DNA from: Phytopythium helicoides | Taxonomy: Eukaryota > Oomycota > Peronosporomycetes > Pythiales > Pythiaceae | NCBI GenBank assembly: GCA_024867545.1 | Contig: JANFNE010000010.1 | Location: 620,001-684,000 of the forward strand | Reading direction: 5' to 3' | DNA length: 64,000 nucleotides | Shown: piece after piece, positions 45,298 to 56,062 of the stretch | Numbering within the stretch: position 1 is the first letter of the stretch | Layout: each line of letters begins with the position of its first letter | Program-made: the position numbers and the translations under genes | The notes under the pieces: model-generated | Database searches by the model: none | Told to the model about the DNA's origin: nothing | Seen by the model: only the letters and a program-made list of their open reading frames with translations

Positions 45298-48200
45298 CTA
45301 AGCCTTTTCTTTCTCTTCTGTGACGGAATTCCGCCCAGTTCCATTGCTGTCGGATCCTGAATGCGATTCTTCCGAGTCTTTAGACGGTGGCGCAAGCTCG
45401 AGGAACTCCATCAGAACAGGCTGCGCACGAGTGTTGGCGCAAAGCTTGCACACGTTCGTCAGGTACCCATGCAGACCGATCGCTTTCTCTTTCAAATAAG
45501 TCGAGTCAAACTTGTTCCAAATTCGTGTTCCTGGGAGAGCTGGCATCTTCTCGGGCGGGATGATCTTTCGGAGATGGCGATGCAGCTTGGCAAATTCGGA
45601 GTAGCGGCGATGCACGACACTCGCACCCGAAGTTGAGGACGCCACATGGATCACAAAAGCAGCGTATGGCAGATCTTTTTCATCTAGAGTCATCTGATGA
45701 CCCTCGATCTTGGTCTGGATCCATTCGCCCACCTTTCCGTTGCTAGATATGCTGCCGCGACTACTTCCAGTCATTAGCAACACGGCAGACGGGCTATTCT
45801 CCAGCAGCTCCTCGTGCCGCACGATCTTGACAGACCGAATCTCGCCGAATGCTTCAATCCAGTGGTTGAACGAGTCTTGATTCTTTACTCGCATCTCGAC
45901 TGCAGTGCCACGGCGAGAGACAACACGAATAAGGTAATCTTTGTCGTAGCAGTATGCCGTTGTTCGACGCAGTTTGAATTGGCCCGAGAAATCGAGTCGA
46001 GGCGAGTTCTCGTAGCACGACAGATGGTCTTCCTGCAGCACAATCCATCGATTGCTCCAGCCCTCCATCCAGCCCTTAAGGGACTTCTCGTGCAAAAAGC
46101 CAGCCTTTACTGCATTGAAGTAGTCAATGCTGCGGCCAGCAGGCACCTCCACAAAGTTGCAGGAGTCCCTGTGTTCATCCAATCGTGTTGTGTTGTCAGG
46201 CACTGCGAAATCAACATTCGTTGCTGCCCAAACGCTGACAAAGCTACGTACCGTGGTAGTTGGTGTGATTGTTTTAGAGTTCTCTGCTGCTCCTCTTCAA
46301 GACGAAGCACCGCATTGTTAATCGCGTGCATCCACTCATCACGAATCGGAGTCGTAGGCGCCTTCAGAATGTAAATATCTTGCTGAGGTCCTGAAGACTG
46401 TGGTGGCCGCGAAGAATTGGGAGCTCCTGAGCTTGAAGGTGGAGCAGGCTTGTTACCTGGGACAACCTTGAGCGTAAATGAATCTTCGCCGTACATGGCG
46501 CGCGTACCAGGGGTCAATGGTAGCCGCCATTTTCGCCGGCACGCAACTTCGCCCAGTCGAGGAAGGAAGAAAAGGCGCTCGGGATCAATTAGCACAATCT
46601 GCTCGCGCGACAGACCTGTGCATCGATCACGAACGAGGGCCGTGGCTGAAAGCATAACCCGAGTGTGAGGCTTCAGCTCAACGATGTTCCGCATGAGCGT
46701 TGGCAGTGGCAGTCGAGCACTCATATACTTGTGCAACAATTCAACCACAGGTTCGCACAGCTGCATCAAAGTGAACAGAACCACATCGTCACTCATCCAA
46801 TAGGATGAATGAGATGCCGACGCAAATGCGATTTCCATCATTCCTTGCTCACGCTTGCGCCGTTTCATCACGTAGTCATGGCGGTACGCAAAGCCATGAA
46901 CTGGTCCGTCGATCGCTTCCCACATTTCCTGGATTTGTCCGAAAGTGTGACCGCGTACTGTGCTTGCCTGGAAGAACATGAATCAGCAAGTGAATGACTC
47001 CGGCTTGTGAGATTCGAGTAATAAGAGCTACTAACCTGGATGAGCTGGACAGGATCTTTATCGTGCATTTCTTGCTTCATAAGTGGCTCCACGCGGTACG
47101 CAATGGGGTCGATCGGGTGAAAGATGTTGTAATAGCGGCGACAGCGGGGCATCTTGATACCAGGAATAAAGTTGCCGTCCTCGAAATTGAGGTCTCCTCG
47201 GCCAAGAACCATCACTGCAACAGGAGATCTAATCGTCGATCGTTAGTTCAATTAAGGCATCTTCCGTTGGAGTCAATAATCAGCAGTCGCGTACCCAACG
47301 CCAAAGAAGATGTCGACGTCGAATTCAAGGCCAGGGAAGCGGATGCCATTGTGCCCAATTTCACCCGGCCCATGGGTCAACAAGTCGTACGAGATGAGGG
47401 ACCCAAGTGAGTGAGCGAAGATTGACACTTTTCCATCCCACCCTAAAGGAAATCAATAAATCATCAGCCTTCAATGCGTTGACACATGATGGGTGCACTT
47501 CGAGAAAATCGGCTGCGAACCTGGATGCTCTTCCTTGAAGATATGATATTTCTCATTCATTTGCTGTGTAACGGTGTCAACGATAAGCTGGCCGTAGCGA
47601 GGTGATAAATAGTACATAATGTCCATCAGTGTCTCCTTGCTGAATTCGCGGATCCTGATGAAAAACCAATTCAATCACGAACTGGTCAGACATCAACAAC
47701 TACTGTAGTATGGTAAAGCCAAACGGTGCTAACTCACACTGAAGATCCTTCTGGAGCGATGAGGTCGAACACATTGTCAACTCCAGTAGGCTCGTGAAGG
47801 TCTTCATGCCACTCAATTGATTGCATCTCCAGGGCCAGAGGAATGTCACGGAAGGTCGTCTCAAGCATCACGCGGAACAAGTCTCTAAACGCATGGTTCC
47901 CGCCTTCCATGCCAGTTTCTCCATTCCAAGACTTGAGTTCGCCCTCACGAAAGTCAATGTGCTGGCCAATACCGTGGATTACGAACACCAGGTGATTGAT
48001 TGTTGGTAGTCGAACCTGGACAGTTGTTGAGGGAAAAAAAAAAGAATGCATCAGGACAAACGAAAATTCAGGATTTGAAAGTATCAATGGCATTACCGTC
48101 GACGGATATTCATCGATGTTTCCGTCGTCCGTGTCATACTCGGCGTCTGAGCTAGCTACAATACAAACACAGCGTCAGCGAATGCTGCGGTGCCAACCCA

Positions 48201-49295
48201 CCACCTTGCACGAACCTGCTGAGGAAAGTCGAGACCGCCCCGATGAGCTGTAACTTTTGTTCCTAAATTGGCTGATGCTGGCGCGGCCGGATTCACGCTC
48301 AAGGCGCCAGTAATGTGCTTTGAGCAGCGGGATGCGCATGGCAGGCTGGGGTAGCAAACGCGCAAAGTCGACAACAATTGAGTCGAGGTCACGCGAGCTG
48401 ATCTGGCGGTACAGGTATCCGTAGAACTCGTCGGCCGTCTCCTTCCCTGTGCCAAAGTCCAGCGCATGGGTCTTGAACACTTCAAACTCGCTGTCACTCC
48501 CAATCGCTGCCTGTGGTGCATCCATTCACAATCAGGTGGCTACTCTACCACCAGCACAAGCGGCATCGGGCTCTGACCTGAACTCGACTGGTAACGTCAT
48601 TGTTCAGTGCAATAGCCTCTTTCTTGCTCTTGACGGGCACCACGTCCTGGAAGCCCGCAGGCAGCGCGTCTTCGTCCGTCTCGTCCCCTCCGTCCGAGCT
48701 GTACTCAGACACGGGGATCGACGAGTTGGAGATGGTGCGCTCCATCGCTGGGTGCGTCTCGACCATATCCACGCTCTCCTGCCATCGAGCCACCAGCCAG
48801 CCTGTCAGCAGCCGCGACTTGAACACCCTCGACCTTTCACACCGCAAATCTCACCCGAACGCGCTGCTGCAAGTTCTTGGAGGCCTCGCGCACCAGCAGC
48901 GCGCAGTCGTGGAGCGCCGCAAGGTTGTGCCAAAGCGTCTCCCTGGATAGCGTGGCGAGCCGCACGCCGTCGTACTGGGCCGCGGGCTCGCTCTCGACCT
49001 CGAGCGCGTCCACATGCTCCACCAGCTGCTCGACGCGCACCACCAGGTCGCTCACCTGCCGCTTGTACTGCGCCACGAACTCGCGCGGGAAGAAGGCGCG
49101 CTCCGGCAGCGCGTCCACGTCCGAAAAGTCCACCGGCGGGTCCCCGCCGCCCGTGGCCGCCACCAGGCTCGCCATGCTCTCTACCGAGGCGGCCTTTCTC
49201 GATGTGATGTGGGGAATCATGCCGTCGCGGGGTATCCTAGCAGGAGTGATGGTCGACGCGCGGCGCAATACTGCTGCCGCAGTTTTCGGCGTCAT
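45298..49295 (-). CDS. DDHD-domain phospholipase A1-like protein with C-terminal PH and PX domains
   Basis: The start at 49295 (MTPKTAAAVLRRAS) is followed by a coiled segment, then exons with LLPQPAMRIPLLKAHYWRLE (about 48340) and the lipase core: NHLVFVIHGIGQH (about 47970), the serine motif IFAHSLGSLISYDLL (about 47425) and the DDHD stretch YYNIFHPIDPIAYRVEPL (about 47110). This is the PA-PLA1/SEC23IP-type family, which hydrolyses phosphatidic acid at ER/Golgi membranes. After a spacer come a PH domain (KAGFLHEKSLKGW to FNHWIEAF, about 46110-45850) and a PX domain (VHRRYSEFAKLHRHL to LHGYLTNVCKL, about 45625-45450). At least seven exons are needed. Introns lie at about 46205-46280, about 46975-47035, about 47220-47300, about 47440-47500 and others. 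The domains are on one strand with only intron-size gaps, so one gene is the simplest reading. Confidence 0.8.
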
Positions 49296-49471
49296 CGGCA
49301 GAGACCGCGGTGGCTACACTGGTGACTGGATGGGTTGCTTGATGACAGCGTTGCCGTGTTGACGCCATGGAGACCGCAGTAATACGACGCAAGTTGCTGA
49401 AGGAATGGTTCATTTCGCAGACCTTTGACGGCGGTCCGTGAGGAGTACACTACAAGCCCTGCCTTCCTTCT

Positions 49472-50572
49472 CTACTGCTTGCTCTCTATCCACGTCATGT
49501 AGTCGTCGATGAGCACGGGCCACGCCTCGTTCTCGTCGTAGTTGGCGTACGAGTCCTTGACCTTGACGAAAAAGTCGAGCAGCAGGTCCCACGTGTCGCG
49601 CGTCACGCCCTTGACGGGCTTCTTCTCACTCAGGAACGCCAGCCACTGCTCCGTGAGTTTCGGGTACCGCGGGCTCAGCAGCAGCTCCCACATGGCCGTG
49701 GCGATGTCGATGCTCAGACTCTTCTGTCCGGGCTCCTTGGAGAACCCGAAGCAAAAGTTGTAGAACTTCTTGAAGCTCCGGTCGCTCTCGATGTCCTCCC
49801 GGAGCTGCGGCAGCTTGGCCTTCAGCTTGGCAATCGAGTCCACGTCCATGGACTCCATGCCCGCCATCCACTCCTTGCGCGTGAACGCGCACATGTACGC
49901 CGCCTCCATCTTCCACGCGATCACCAACACGATTACGTCCTGCGGGTCCACCCCAATGTCCTCGCAGAACTTGAGGATCCCGTCCTCGTTGATGGCGTCT
50001 TCCTCGTCATCAGGGTCTGTAGCACACCAGTCATCCAGTTGCGTCTGTGAGCGTCATCGCTCCTCCACGCAGCGCTTTTTTTTGCAGAACTCACCAAGGT
50101 ATGTGTCGAACCAGGCGTTCGCTGTCTCCTTTGAGATCGTGGACACTGGGCGAGCAGAGCTGCAGCGGATTGTCAGTGCACGTCCAACGCCACCTCAACT
50201 CGTGACACAACAGCACAACAGCAGCGACTCACCCTGAGGGCTTCAACTGGCCACCACTCGCGAAGAACTCGTCCACCGCGCGCGCGAGGTCCCAGCTGAA
50301 CGTCTCGAGGTACGAGTGCGCCGTCGAGTCGCTAACATTCCACACATAGAGACACAGTAACCGCGTTGAGCTCTCATTCCCTCAGAGAGCGACGAAAACG
50401 CAGAGAGGACGCACGCCGCGTTCGTGGTGCTCTTGAAGGCCAGCAGCTTCTTGCGCTTGTCGCCCGACAGGTTTCGCAGCTGTGACAAAACCACGAGGCG
50501 CAGCGTTAGCACGCGACGCTCCTTCGCTCAGTCGAGCTGCGAGTAGCAGCGGAGATCGCGCCGGCGCACCAT
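49472..50572 (-). CDS. DCN1-like (DCUN1D) cullin neddylation factor
   Basis: The last exon (49951-49472) contains the potentiating neddylation domain: WKMEAAYMCAFTRKEWM, LREDIESDRSFKKFYNFCF, WPVLIDDYMTWI. Upstream exons hold DPDDEEDAINEDGILKFCEDIG (about 50020-49950), ETANAWFDTYLG (about 50135), a UBA-like segment (AHSYLETFSWDLARAVDEFF, about 50320-50260) and LRNLSGDKRKKLLAF (about 50480). This order, UBA then EF-like then PONY domain, is that of Dcn1, a scaffold-type E3 that stimulates NEDD8 transfer to cullins. The first exon is not resolved: the ATG at 50572 gives only a short frame before a stop, so the true start lies in the 50.49-50.57 kb region. All introns are about 60-90 bp. Confidence 0.85.
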
Positions 50573-51322
50573 GGTGGCAATGATCGAAGGCGTTCGCCGA
50601 GTCTGAATGATGCGCGACCTGCTCGCTTTCTCCCGCTGAGTTGGGTGTGTTCGAAGGTGAGGTGGACCACATGAAGGGCTACGCAATCGCTGCCGCACTC
50701 GCAATCGCAATGATCATGAGAGTGTTCGCATCTGGTGGCATGCACGTGGCGAATTGCAGACAACGTTGGCGCTAAATTCTCAAGAGGTGATTCACGTGAG
50801 GGCAAACGCTTGCCGGCAGCAATTCATACGCGTTAGAAGAAAAAAAAAAAAAAATGAAGTTTGACAAGGATATTCCCATGAGCTCAAGAAAATCAAAGTT
50901 CGTCCGGAGTCTTGCAAAGTGTCTTGCAGGCTTTTGGATGTGCTAAATTGCACGCTACATCGGGAAATCGTTGGGTTTGAAATGAGGTGGTGAGCTGTCA
51001 GTGTGATTTTTTTTTTTTTTATTGAACTCGGTCAACACGAACTCTTTGAAATGTCATGTCTGCACTCGACATCACGAAGATCAGCCCTCGTACCTCTTTC
51101 CGCACAAAACTTCTGCTATCAGTGGAGACCAACTAAAAGACAAACGAGCATCTCAACACTACGGAATTGCGTATCAACTGAAACGTAGATTTGCCACGAT
51201 TGGCGTTAAACAATGGTTCTCCGAAACTAAAAAGCGAATGCAAAGCGTCGAACAAAAGAAAAAACACAGCCGACTCCCAGTGAGTCCGAAAAGAGAGATG
51301 ATGATGATGGTGGTGGGGGTGC
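50573..51322. other. Intergenic region with homopolymer tracts
   Basis: About 750 bp upstream of the DCN1-like gene and downstream of the CCT-domain gene. It holds an A-run near 50840-50854 and a T-run near 51007-51020. Open frames are short with no recognisable similarity. Nothing else is seen. Confidence 0.5.
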
Positions 51323-52207
51323 TCAGACCCAGCGCGTGGTGCAGATGAACCGGCCGCCGTTGCGGACGCGAGAGGTAGCGACGTGGCTGCGACCAGCGTA
51401 CCGAGGACCCCGCTTCCAGTTGCGGCGCGACCGCTTCTCAAGGTAGCGGTGCAGCGCACGCTTCTTCTCCGGGGTCTTGGAGCTCTTGCAGATCCAGCAC
51501 GTCTTGGGGTCGTGCCGGTACTCCGCCGTCGCCTTGGCCTTGTCCTTGCCGTGCTTGGGCGAGATCGACTGCGCCGCCTGCGCCGCGCTCAAGACGCTCG
51601 CAGCCTTAGCAGGACCGCAGCCCGCAGCGTTCGACAGGTCGATGCGCGGAATCTCGATACGCGGGATACGCGGGTCGAGGTCCTTGAACACCGGCCCGCG
51701 AATGCAGCTGCGAGGGTCGAGCGGGGCCATGCTCGCCCACACCGGGGCCGAGTGCACGACCTTGGTGGGCTGGAAAGCATCGACGTCCTCGTCCGAGTAG
51801 TCGTCGCCCTCCGAGTCCATGTCCTCGTCCTCCTCACTGCAGTCCTCGGACGCGCTCTCGTCCGCCATGGCGGCATCCTGCTCGTCCACCAGCGCGTCGA
51901 ACGCCGCCGAGAGCTCGTTGACGTTGACCGCGTCCTCCTCGAGGCTGTCAATCCAGGCGCTTGCCGCCGCGGCCGCCGCGTCCGTCTCCAAGTCGTCGAC
52001 GGGCAGCGCCAAGTCGGCACCGTCCGCCAGGTCCTCGAAGATGGCCGTGAGGTCGTCGACATCGCGCGCCAGCTTGTCCTCGTTCAGCTTCTCCACAATC
52101 CCGCCGTCGGGCGCGAGGCCCTTGTCGAGCGAGAGCTGGAACTCGTTCCACGACTTCAGGGGGTCGCGGGCCCACGCCATCAGTTGTTCTTCTCCTTCTC
52201 GCAACAT
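51323..52207 (-). CDS. CCT-domain (CONSTANS-like) nuclear protein
   Basis: A single intronless exon of 294 residues, from the ATG at 52207 (MLREGEEQLMAWARD) to the stop at 51323. A strongly acidic middle (ASEDCSEEDEDMDSEGDD, about 51850-51790) is followed by a CxxC pair (CWIC). The C-terminal basic block is KKRALHRYLEKRSRRNWKRG then RYAGRSHVATSRVRNGGRFI, which fits the CCT motif of plant CONSTANS/TOC1 proteins (R-x5-RY-x-EKR...R-x-RY...R-x-KGRFV). CCT motifs bind DNA together with NF-Y subunits. In stramenopiles such proteins exist but are little studied. A transcriptional regulator in the nucleus is inferred; the acidic part could activate transcription. The protein extends four residues past the usual end of the motif. 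Confidence 0.7.
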   Translation of the reverse strand: MLREGEEQLMAWARDPLKSWNEFQLSLDKGLAPDGGIVEKLNEDKLARDVDDLTAIFEDLADGADLALPVDDLETDAAAAAASAWIDSLEEDAVNVNELSAAFDALVDEQDAAMADESASEDCSEEDEDMDSEGDDYSDEDVDAFQPTKVVHSAPVWASMAPLDPRSCIRGPVFKDLDPRIPRIEIPRIDLSNAAGCGPAKAASVLSAAQAAQSISPKHGKDKAKATAEYRHDPKTCWICKSSKTPEKKRALHRYLEKRSRRNWKRGPRYAGRSHVATSRVRNGGRFICTTRWV

Positions 52208-53620
52208 ATTGTTCGTCTTCGTGTCTTGTGCTTGTTGTTGTCTTCTTTCTTCACTTGCTCATCCCAGGAAACCATCGTTCTAACCCGCGCGCTACTCGTC
52301 CATCGTTTCTACCAGTCCGTTTGTGATCATTTCCCAAACGCTACGCATCGATCTTCGGGTCCATGTTCATGACGAAAACGGACAACGAAGAGCTTCGACT
52401 GTACTTCAAGACATCATCTTGACCCACGCGGAAAAGGACACACCCGACTTAGAAAGACATAGCTTCCCTTCGTGTATGTGCTTCTCAAGCTGCTTCCTTG
52501 TGCAAAGGCAGGGGGGAGGGGGCCTCGTGCGGCGATTTGGTGAATGATGAGAGTCGCCGGCGGGGCGGCCTGGCGCGCTGGTGTCCCAGGCGCCGATCGA
52601 ATCGAGCACCATCGACTCACATGGGTTATTTGATATCAAAGGATGATAAAGCGCTACGTGCGTGGAGAGTGCGACGCTCCAAGAGTTTCAGTCGGGTGAG
52701 TATCCGATGTCAGAGGGATGACACCTTCACTCTGGGGCACCCGAGGCGCTTCAACGCGCACACGAAAATTCTGGTGAGGGCTCGCCGATTGCCGCTGTCA
52801 AGGCGATTGTATACCACTCTTGGCTTTTGTAGCGGTAAACGTAGCGGACCTTCCGACGCATTTCTCTCATCCAATCATTTGATTGTGCAAGGGGCAGGGC
52901 AAGCGACATACAAACATCAGGTGAAATGGATTACTCGCACCTGCTATGCCAAAGACGTCAGTCTATCGACATAAATGGACCCTTCGTGTTCTATTTATCT
53001 TTGACAATTTATACATATGGCATATACCTTACAGAAATCATAATATATCGAGCTGTAAATATTGTAAAAGTCTTGAATACTCATAATTAGTATACCTTCT
53101 GTCGTGATCATCGATAGCCTGTACTCCCAATATCCCAAGGTAAACGAGCATCCCATTCGCACAACATTCAGCCAACATGCCATGTTGAAGTGGTCATTCA
53201 CAGGTTTCAGCAAGTCTGCGGCAGGCTTCAACGTTCGACTCCATTGAGCTGCAGGGGGTAGCTGATGAGGTAAGCTATATGATCAACATTGCCAAGGCGT
53301 ACGGCGTGTCTGTAGTGAACGAACTCACCATCGTGTTTGGACCGAGACTCTCACGGATGGGTGTCGCCGACGGCTACGTCGTGCACAACAACGCAGCGCG
53401 TCTGTGCTTGAGTCGAGACTAAACACGCACAAGTTCTTGATGGCGGTGTGGTAGGAAATGCGAGCCGTCGGCACTTGGGTAGGCGGGCTACGTTTGAATG
53501 GTAACGGCACGCCGGCGAGCGGCTTGCCAACAAGGAGCATATCGACGGCATGTCGACGAAAAGTTTTGCTGAAATTCGACGCGGGCTGCTGCTGCTGTTA
53601 CCAGCAGCAAATACTTGACC
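52208..53620. other. Gene-poor interval, no supportable gene
   Basis: About 1.4 kb of mixed composition, AT-rich around 52980-53130. Open frames up to 158 codons exist (for example plus strand 52498-52974) but have the irregular composition of chance frames and no recognisable motif. It may contain old transposon debris; nothing specific is seen. Confidence 0.5.
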
Positions 53621-53624
53621 GAGA

Positions 53625-54110
53625 CTAGCATTGATTCCGGCATGTTGAGCCTCTCAGACCTGTCGAAATTGGAAAGTTGACGTTGACCTTTTCCATCAAT
53701 TCCGCAGTCACAGTGGCAGACGCGAGCATATCGATAGCGGAGTCGTGAGTTTTCTTTTTAAGTGACTCAGCGTTGGCCGCTTTGTATGGGTAGATGCCGA
53801 TCTCGTCGGGTGTGTCTACCACATTTTTCTCGTCGTGACGAGCGTGTCTGGGGGCTCTGGCGGATTGTTTCGGAGCTAGTGGCGATCTTTGGTGGCTCCG
53901 GTTCAGTCTCCGTTGGCACTGGCAGGCCAGTATCGATGCATCGCAGCACTGAATTGATCGACGGTGATGTGAGCGTGCCAGGAGGTGCAAGCATTTTAAC
54001 CACCGGTATCTTGATGTGTGTGTATGTGTGCTCGACATCAGACGAGTGCGTTCGTGTTGAGCGAGACCAGAACAGCTCTTGTATGGCGATAGTGCTAGAG
54101 TAGATCTACT
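53625..54110 (-). pseudogene. Unassigned, frame-broken coding-like segment
   Basis: On the minus strand a stop-free frame runs from about 54110 to about 53825 (MLAPPGTLTSPSINS, RCIDTGLPVPTETEPEP, SSETIRQSPQTRSS). After a shift of one base it continues to 53625 (VVDTPDEIGIYPYKAA, IDMLASATVTAELME). Composition looks protein-like, but no family is recognised and no start context or introns are evident. It could be a fragment of a retroelement polyprotein or a lineage-specific gene. Confidence 0.25.
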
Positions 54111-54523
54111 CTGTAGTACAGCTCTGGCGGTATAATCATTTATTGCCAGCAGTTATCATGTGACTGTGTTGAACGGGTCCACCGTTACCAGTGTGTTTGA
54201 TTGAGTTCGACATCAGCGAGTATGGTGTGCAAAATGTACTTGGTCTTATATCTTCTTATCGAGCACTATATGTAGTCAAGGCGCGAAGGTTTCGGCTTTG
54301 GCCAAACACAACAGACGCGTTGAGCATGATCACGATCATCGTCGACGCACCAACGCGAGGTTGCTTCAAGTTGAAGTGGCCATGAACGTAAAATCGTTCG
54401 TCGTACTTATACAAGTCATCCATGGTACGTCTCCCGTCCTCAATCAAAAGAACCATCACTCCTTTCCCTCGCAAAATTCGAGCCAAAGACTCAATTGGAG
54501 AAAGGCTGCGACCAGCATTGACC

Positions 54524-55776
54524 ATGGAGCGCTACCAGAAGATCGAGAAGGGCGGCTCCATCGGCGAGGGCACGTACGGCGTCGTGTACAAGTCGATGGA
54601 CCTCAAGACCAACACGGTGGTGGCGCTCAAGCGCATCCGGCTCGAGACCGAGGACGACGGCATCCCCAGCACGGCGCTGCGCGAGATTTCGGTGCTGCGC
54701 GAGCTCGAGCACCCCAACATCGTCCGGTGCGCGCACGGCCTCTGGTTGAGGCTGGAGAACTGCTAGTCGCGAGGTTTTCTGATGGACGGTGGGCGTGCAA
54801 ATAGGCTGCTGGACTGCCTGCAGGAGGATGGCAAGCTCTTCCTCGTGTTTGAGTTCATGGACAAGGACCTCAAGCGCTACATGGAGCACAAACTTGGCAA
54901 CCTCGAGCAGCGCCAGGTCAAGGTGCGGGGTGGCGTCTGGTTGGCAATGGTAATTACCGAGTTAGGGATGCTGAAGGAGCCTCTTTCGTGCGAGCAGGGG
55001 CTTTCTCTACCAGCTGCTCAAGGGGCTGGCGTTCTCGCACTCTCGAGGCATTATGCACCGGTGCGCCTGTGTTTGTTGTTGGTATCGGCCAGCTACAAAA
55101 GTTGAGCTAAATGTTGATTGTGCGACGCAAACAGTGACCTCAAGCCGCAGAACCTGCTGGTCAACATGTCGGGCAGCCTCAAGATCGCCGACTTTGGACT
55201 AGCGCGCGCGTTCAGCATTCCCATCAAAAAGTACACGCACGAGGTCGTGACGCTTTGGTACCGCGCACCCGAGATATTGCTGGGTCAAGAAGTGTACTCG
55301 CCACCGGTGGATATCTGGTCCGTTGGAGTCATCTTTGCCGAGATGCTTAACCGAAAGCCTCTGTTCCCGGGCGACTCGGAGATCGATCAGCTCTATCGCA
55401 TTTTCCGGTCCGATACCTGCACCTCCACTTATTTTTTCTTCGTATGATCGGCGCTCTGACATATGTGTGTCATGATCTAAAGACTACTCGGGACACCAGA
55501 TGAGACTTCGTGGCCGGGAGTCACCCTGCTCCGTGACTACGCCCCGACGTTTCCCAAGTGGAGAAAGAAGCCGCTCAACGAAGTATTCCCGGCACTAGAG
55601 CCAGAGGGTCTGAATCTGCTTGAGGTAGGCTCGCTGTAATGCCTGTGTAGAGCATTTGTGCTGAACTCACCGGTTTGCTGTAGTCCATGCTGCGCTACGA
55701 CCCTGCCGAACGAATTAGCGCCAAAGAAGCTCTGCGCCACCCCTATTTCGACGATGTGGACGCTCAATTTATGTGA
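54524..55776 (+). CDS. Cyclin-dependent kinase (CDK1/2-like, PSTALRE variant)
   Basis: The start at 54524 ([12 protein letters not shown]) leads to the glycine loop [11 protein letters not shown] with the regulatory Thr-Tyr pair, then VALKRIRLE and the cyclin-binding helix [18 protein letters not shown]. Exon 2 from 54805 holds [20 protein letters not shown], and exon 3 holds [20 protein letters not shown]. The exon at about 55135 gives [10 protein letters not shown] and DFGLARAF, the T-loop to [14 protein letters not shown], and [13 protein letters not shown]. Later exons give [13 protein letters not shown] and [16 protein letters not shown], ending at 55776. All catalytic residues are present. 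It acts with a cyclin in cell-cycle control. The junction of exons 2 and 3 does not close in frame unless one base is dropped from the GGGG run 54997-55000. The product is about 300 residues. Confidence 0.9.
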
Positions 55777-56062
55777 GCGCCGACAGGCCTTCCCCCAGAG
55801 AGTGAAAACACACCCACGTGGGTACTCTGCGTGCTCTGCTTCGTCGAGAAGCGTTTTGTTCTCTCGACCCATTAGATACCTCGAATACCATTGACCTTTT
55901 GCATACACCGAATCGGAATGAATCAAGCTAGATATCACGAATGCTATTCATCGTTGGGGCTTGCGTCGATTTGTGTTAAGTCGCTGGCAGTATCTGATAT
56001 GCGGTCATGCAAGAAGCATTCGCAGCTTCAGCTGTGCATGCAAGCTTCAGTAGAAGTTTTAG

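Noticed and set aside
48449..49207. 252-codon plus-strand frame
   Set aside because: Antisense to the first exons of the DDHD gene, with Pro/Arg-rich shadow composition and no domain.
51383..52372. 329-codon plus-strand frame
   Set aside because: Antisense to the intact CCT-domain gene; its Arg/Leu/Val-rich translation mirrors the acidic codons of the real gene.
52498..52974. 158-codon plus-strand frame as a candidate gene
   Set aside because: Irregular composition, no motif, no splice or promoter context; considered a chance frame.
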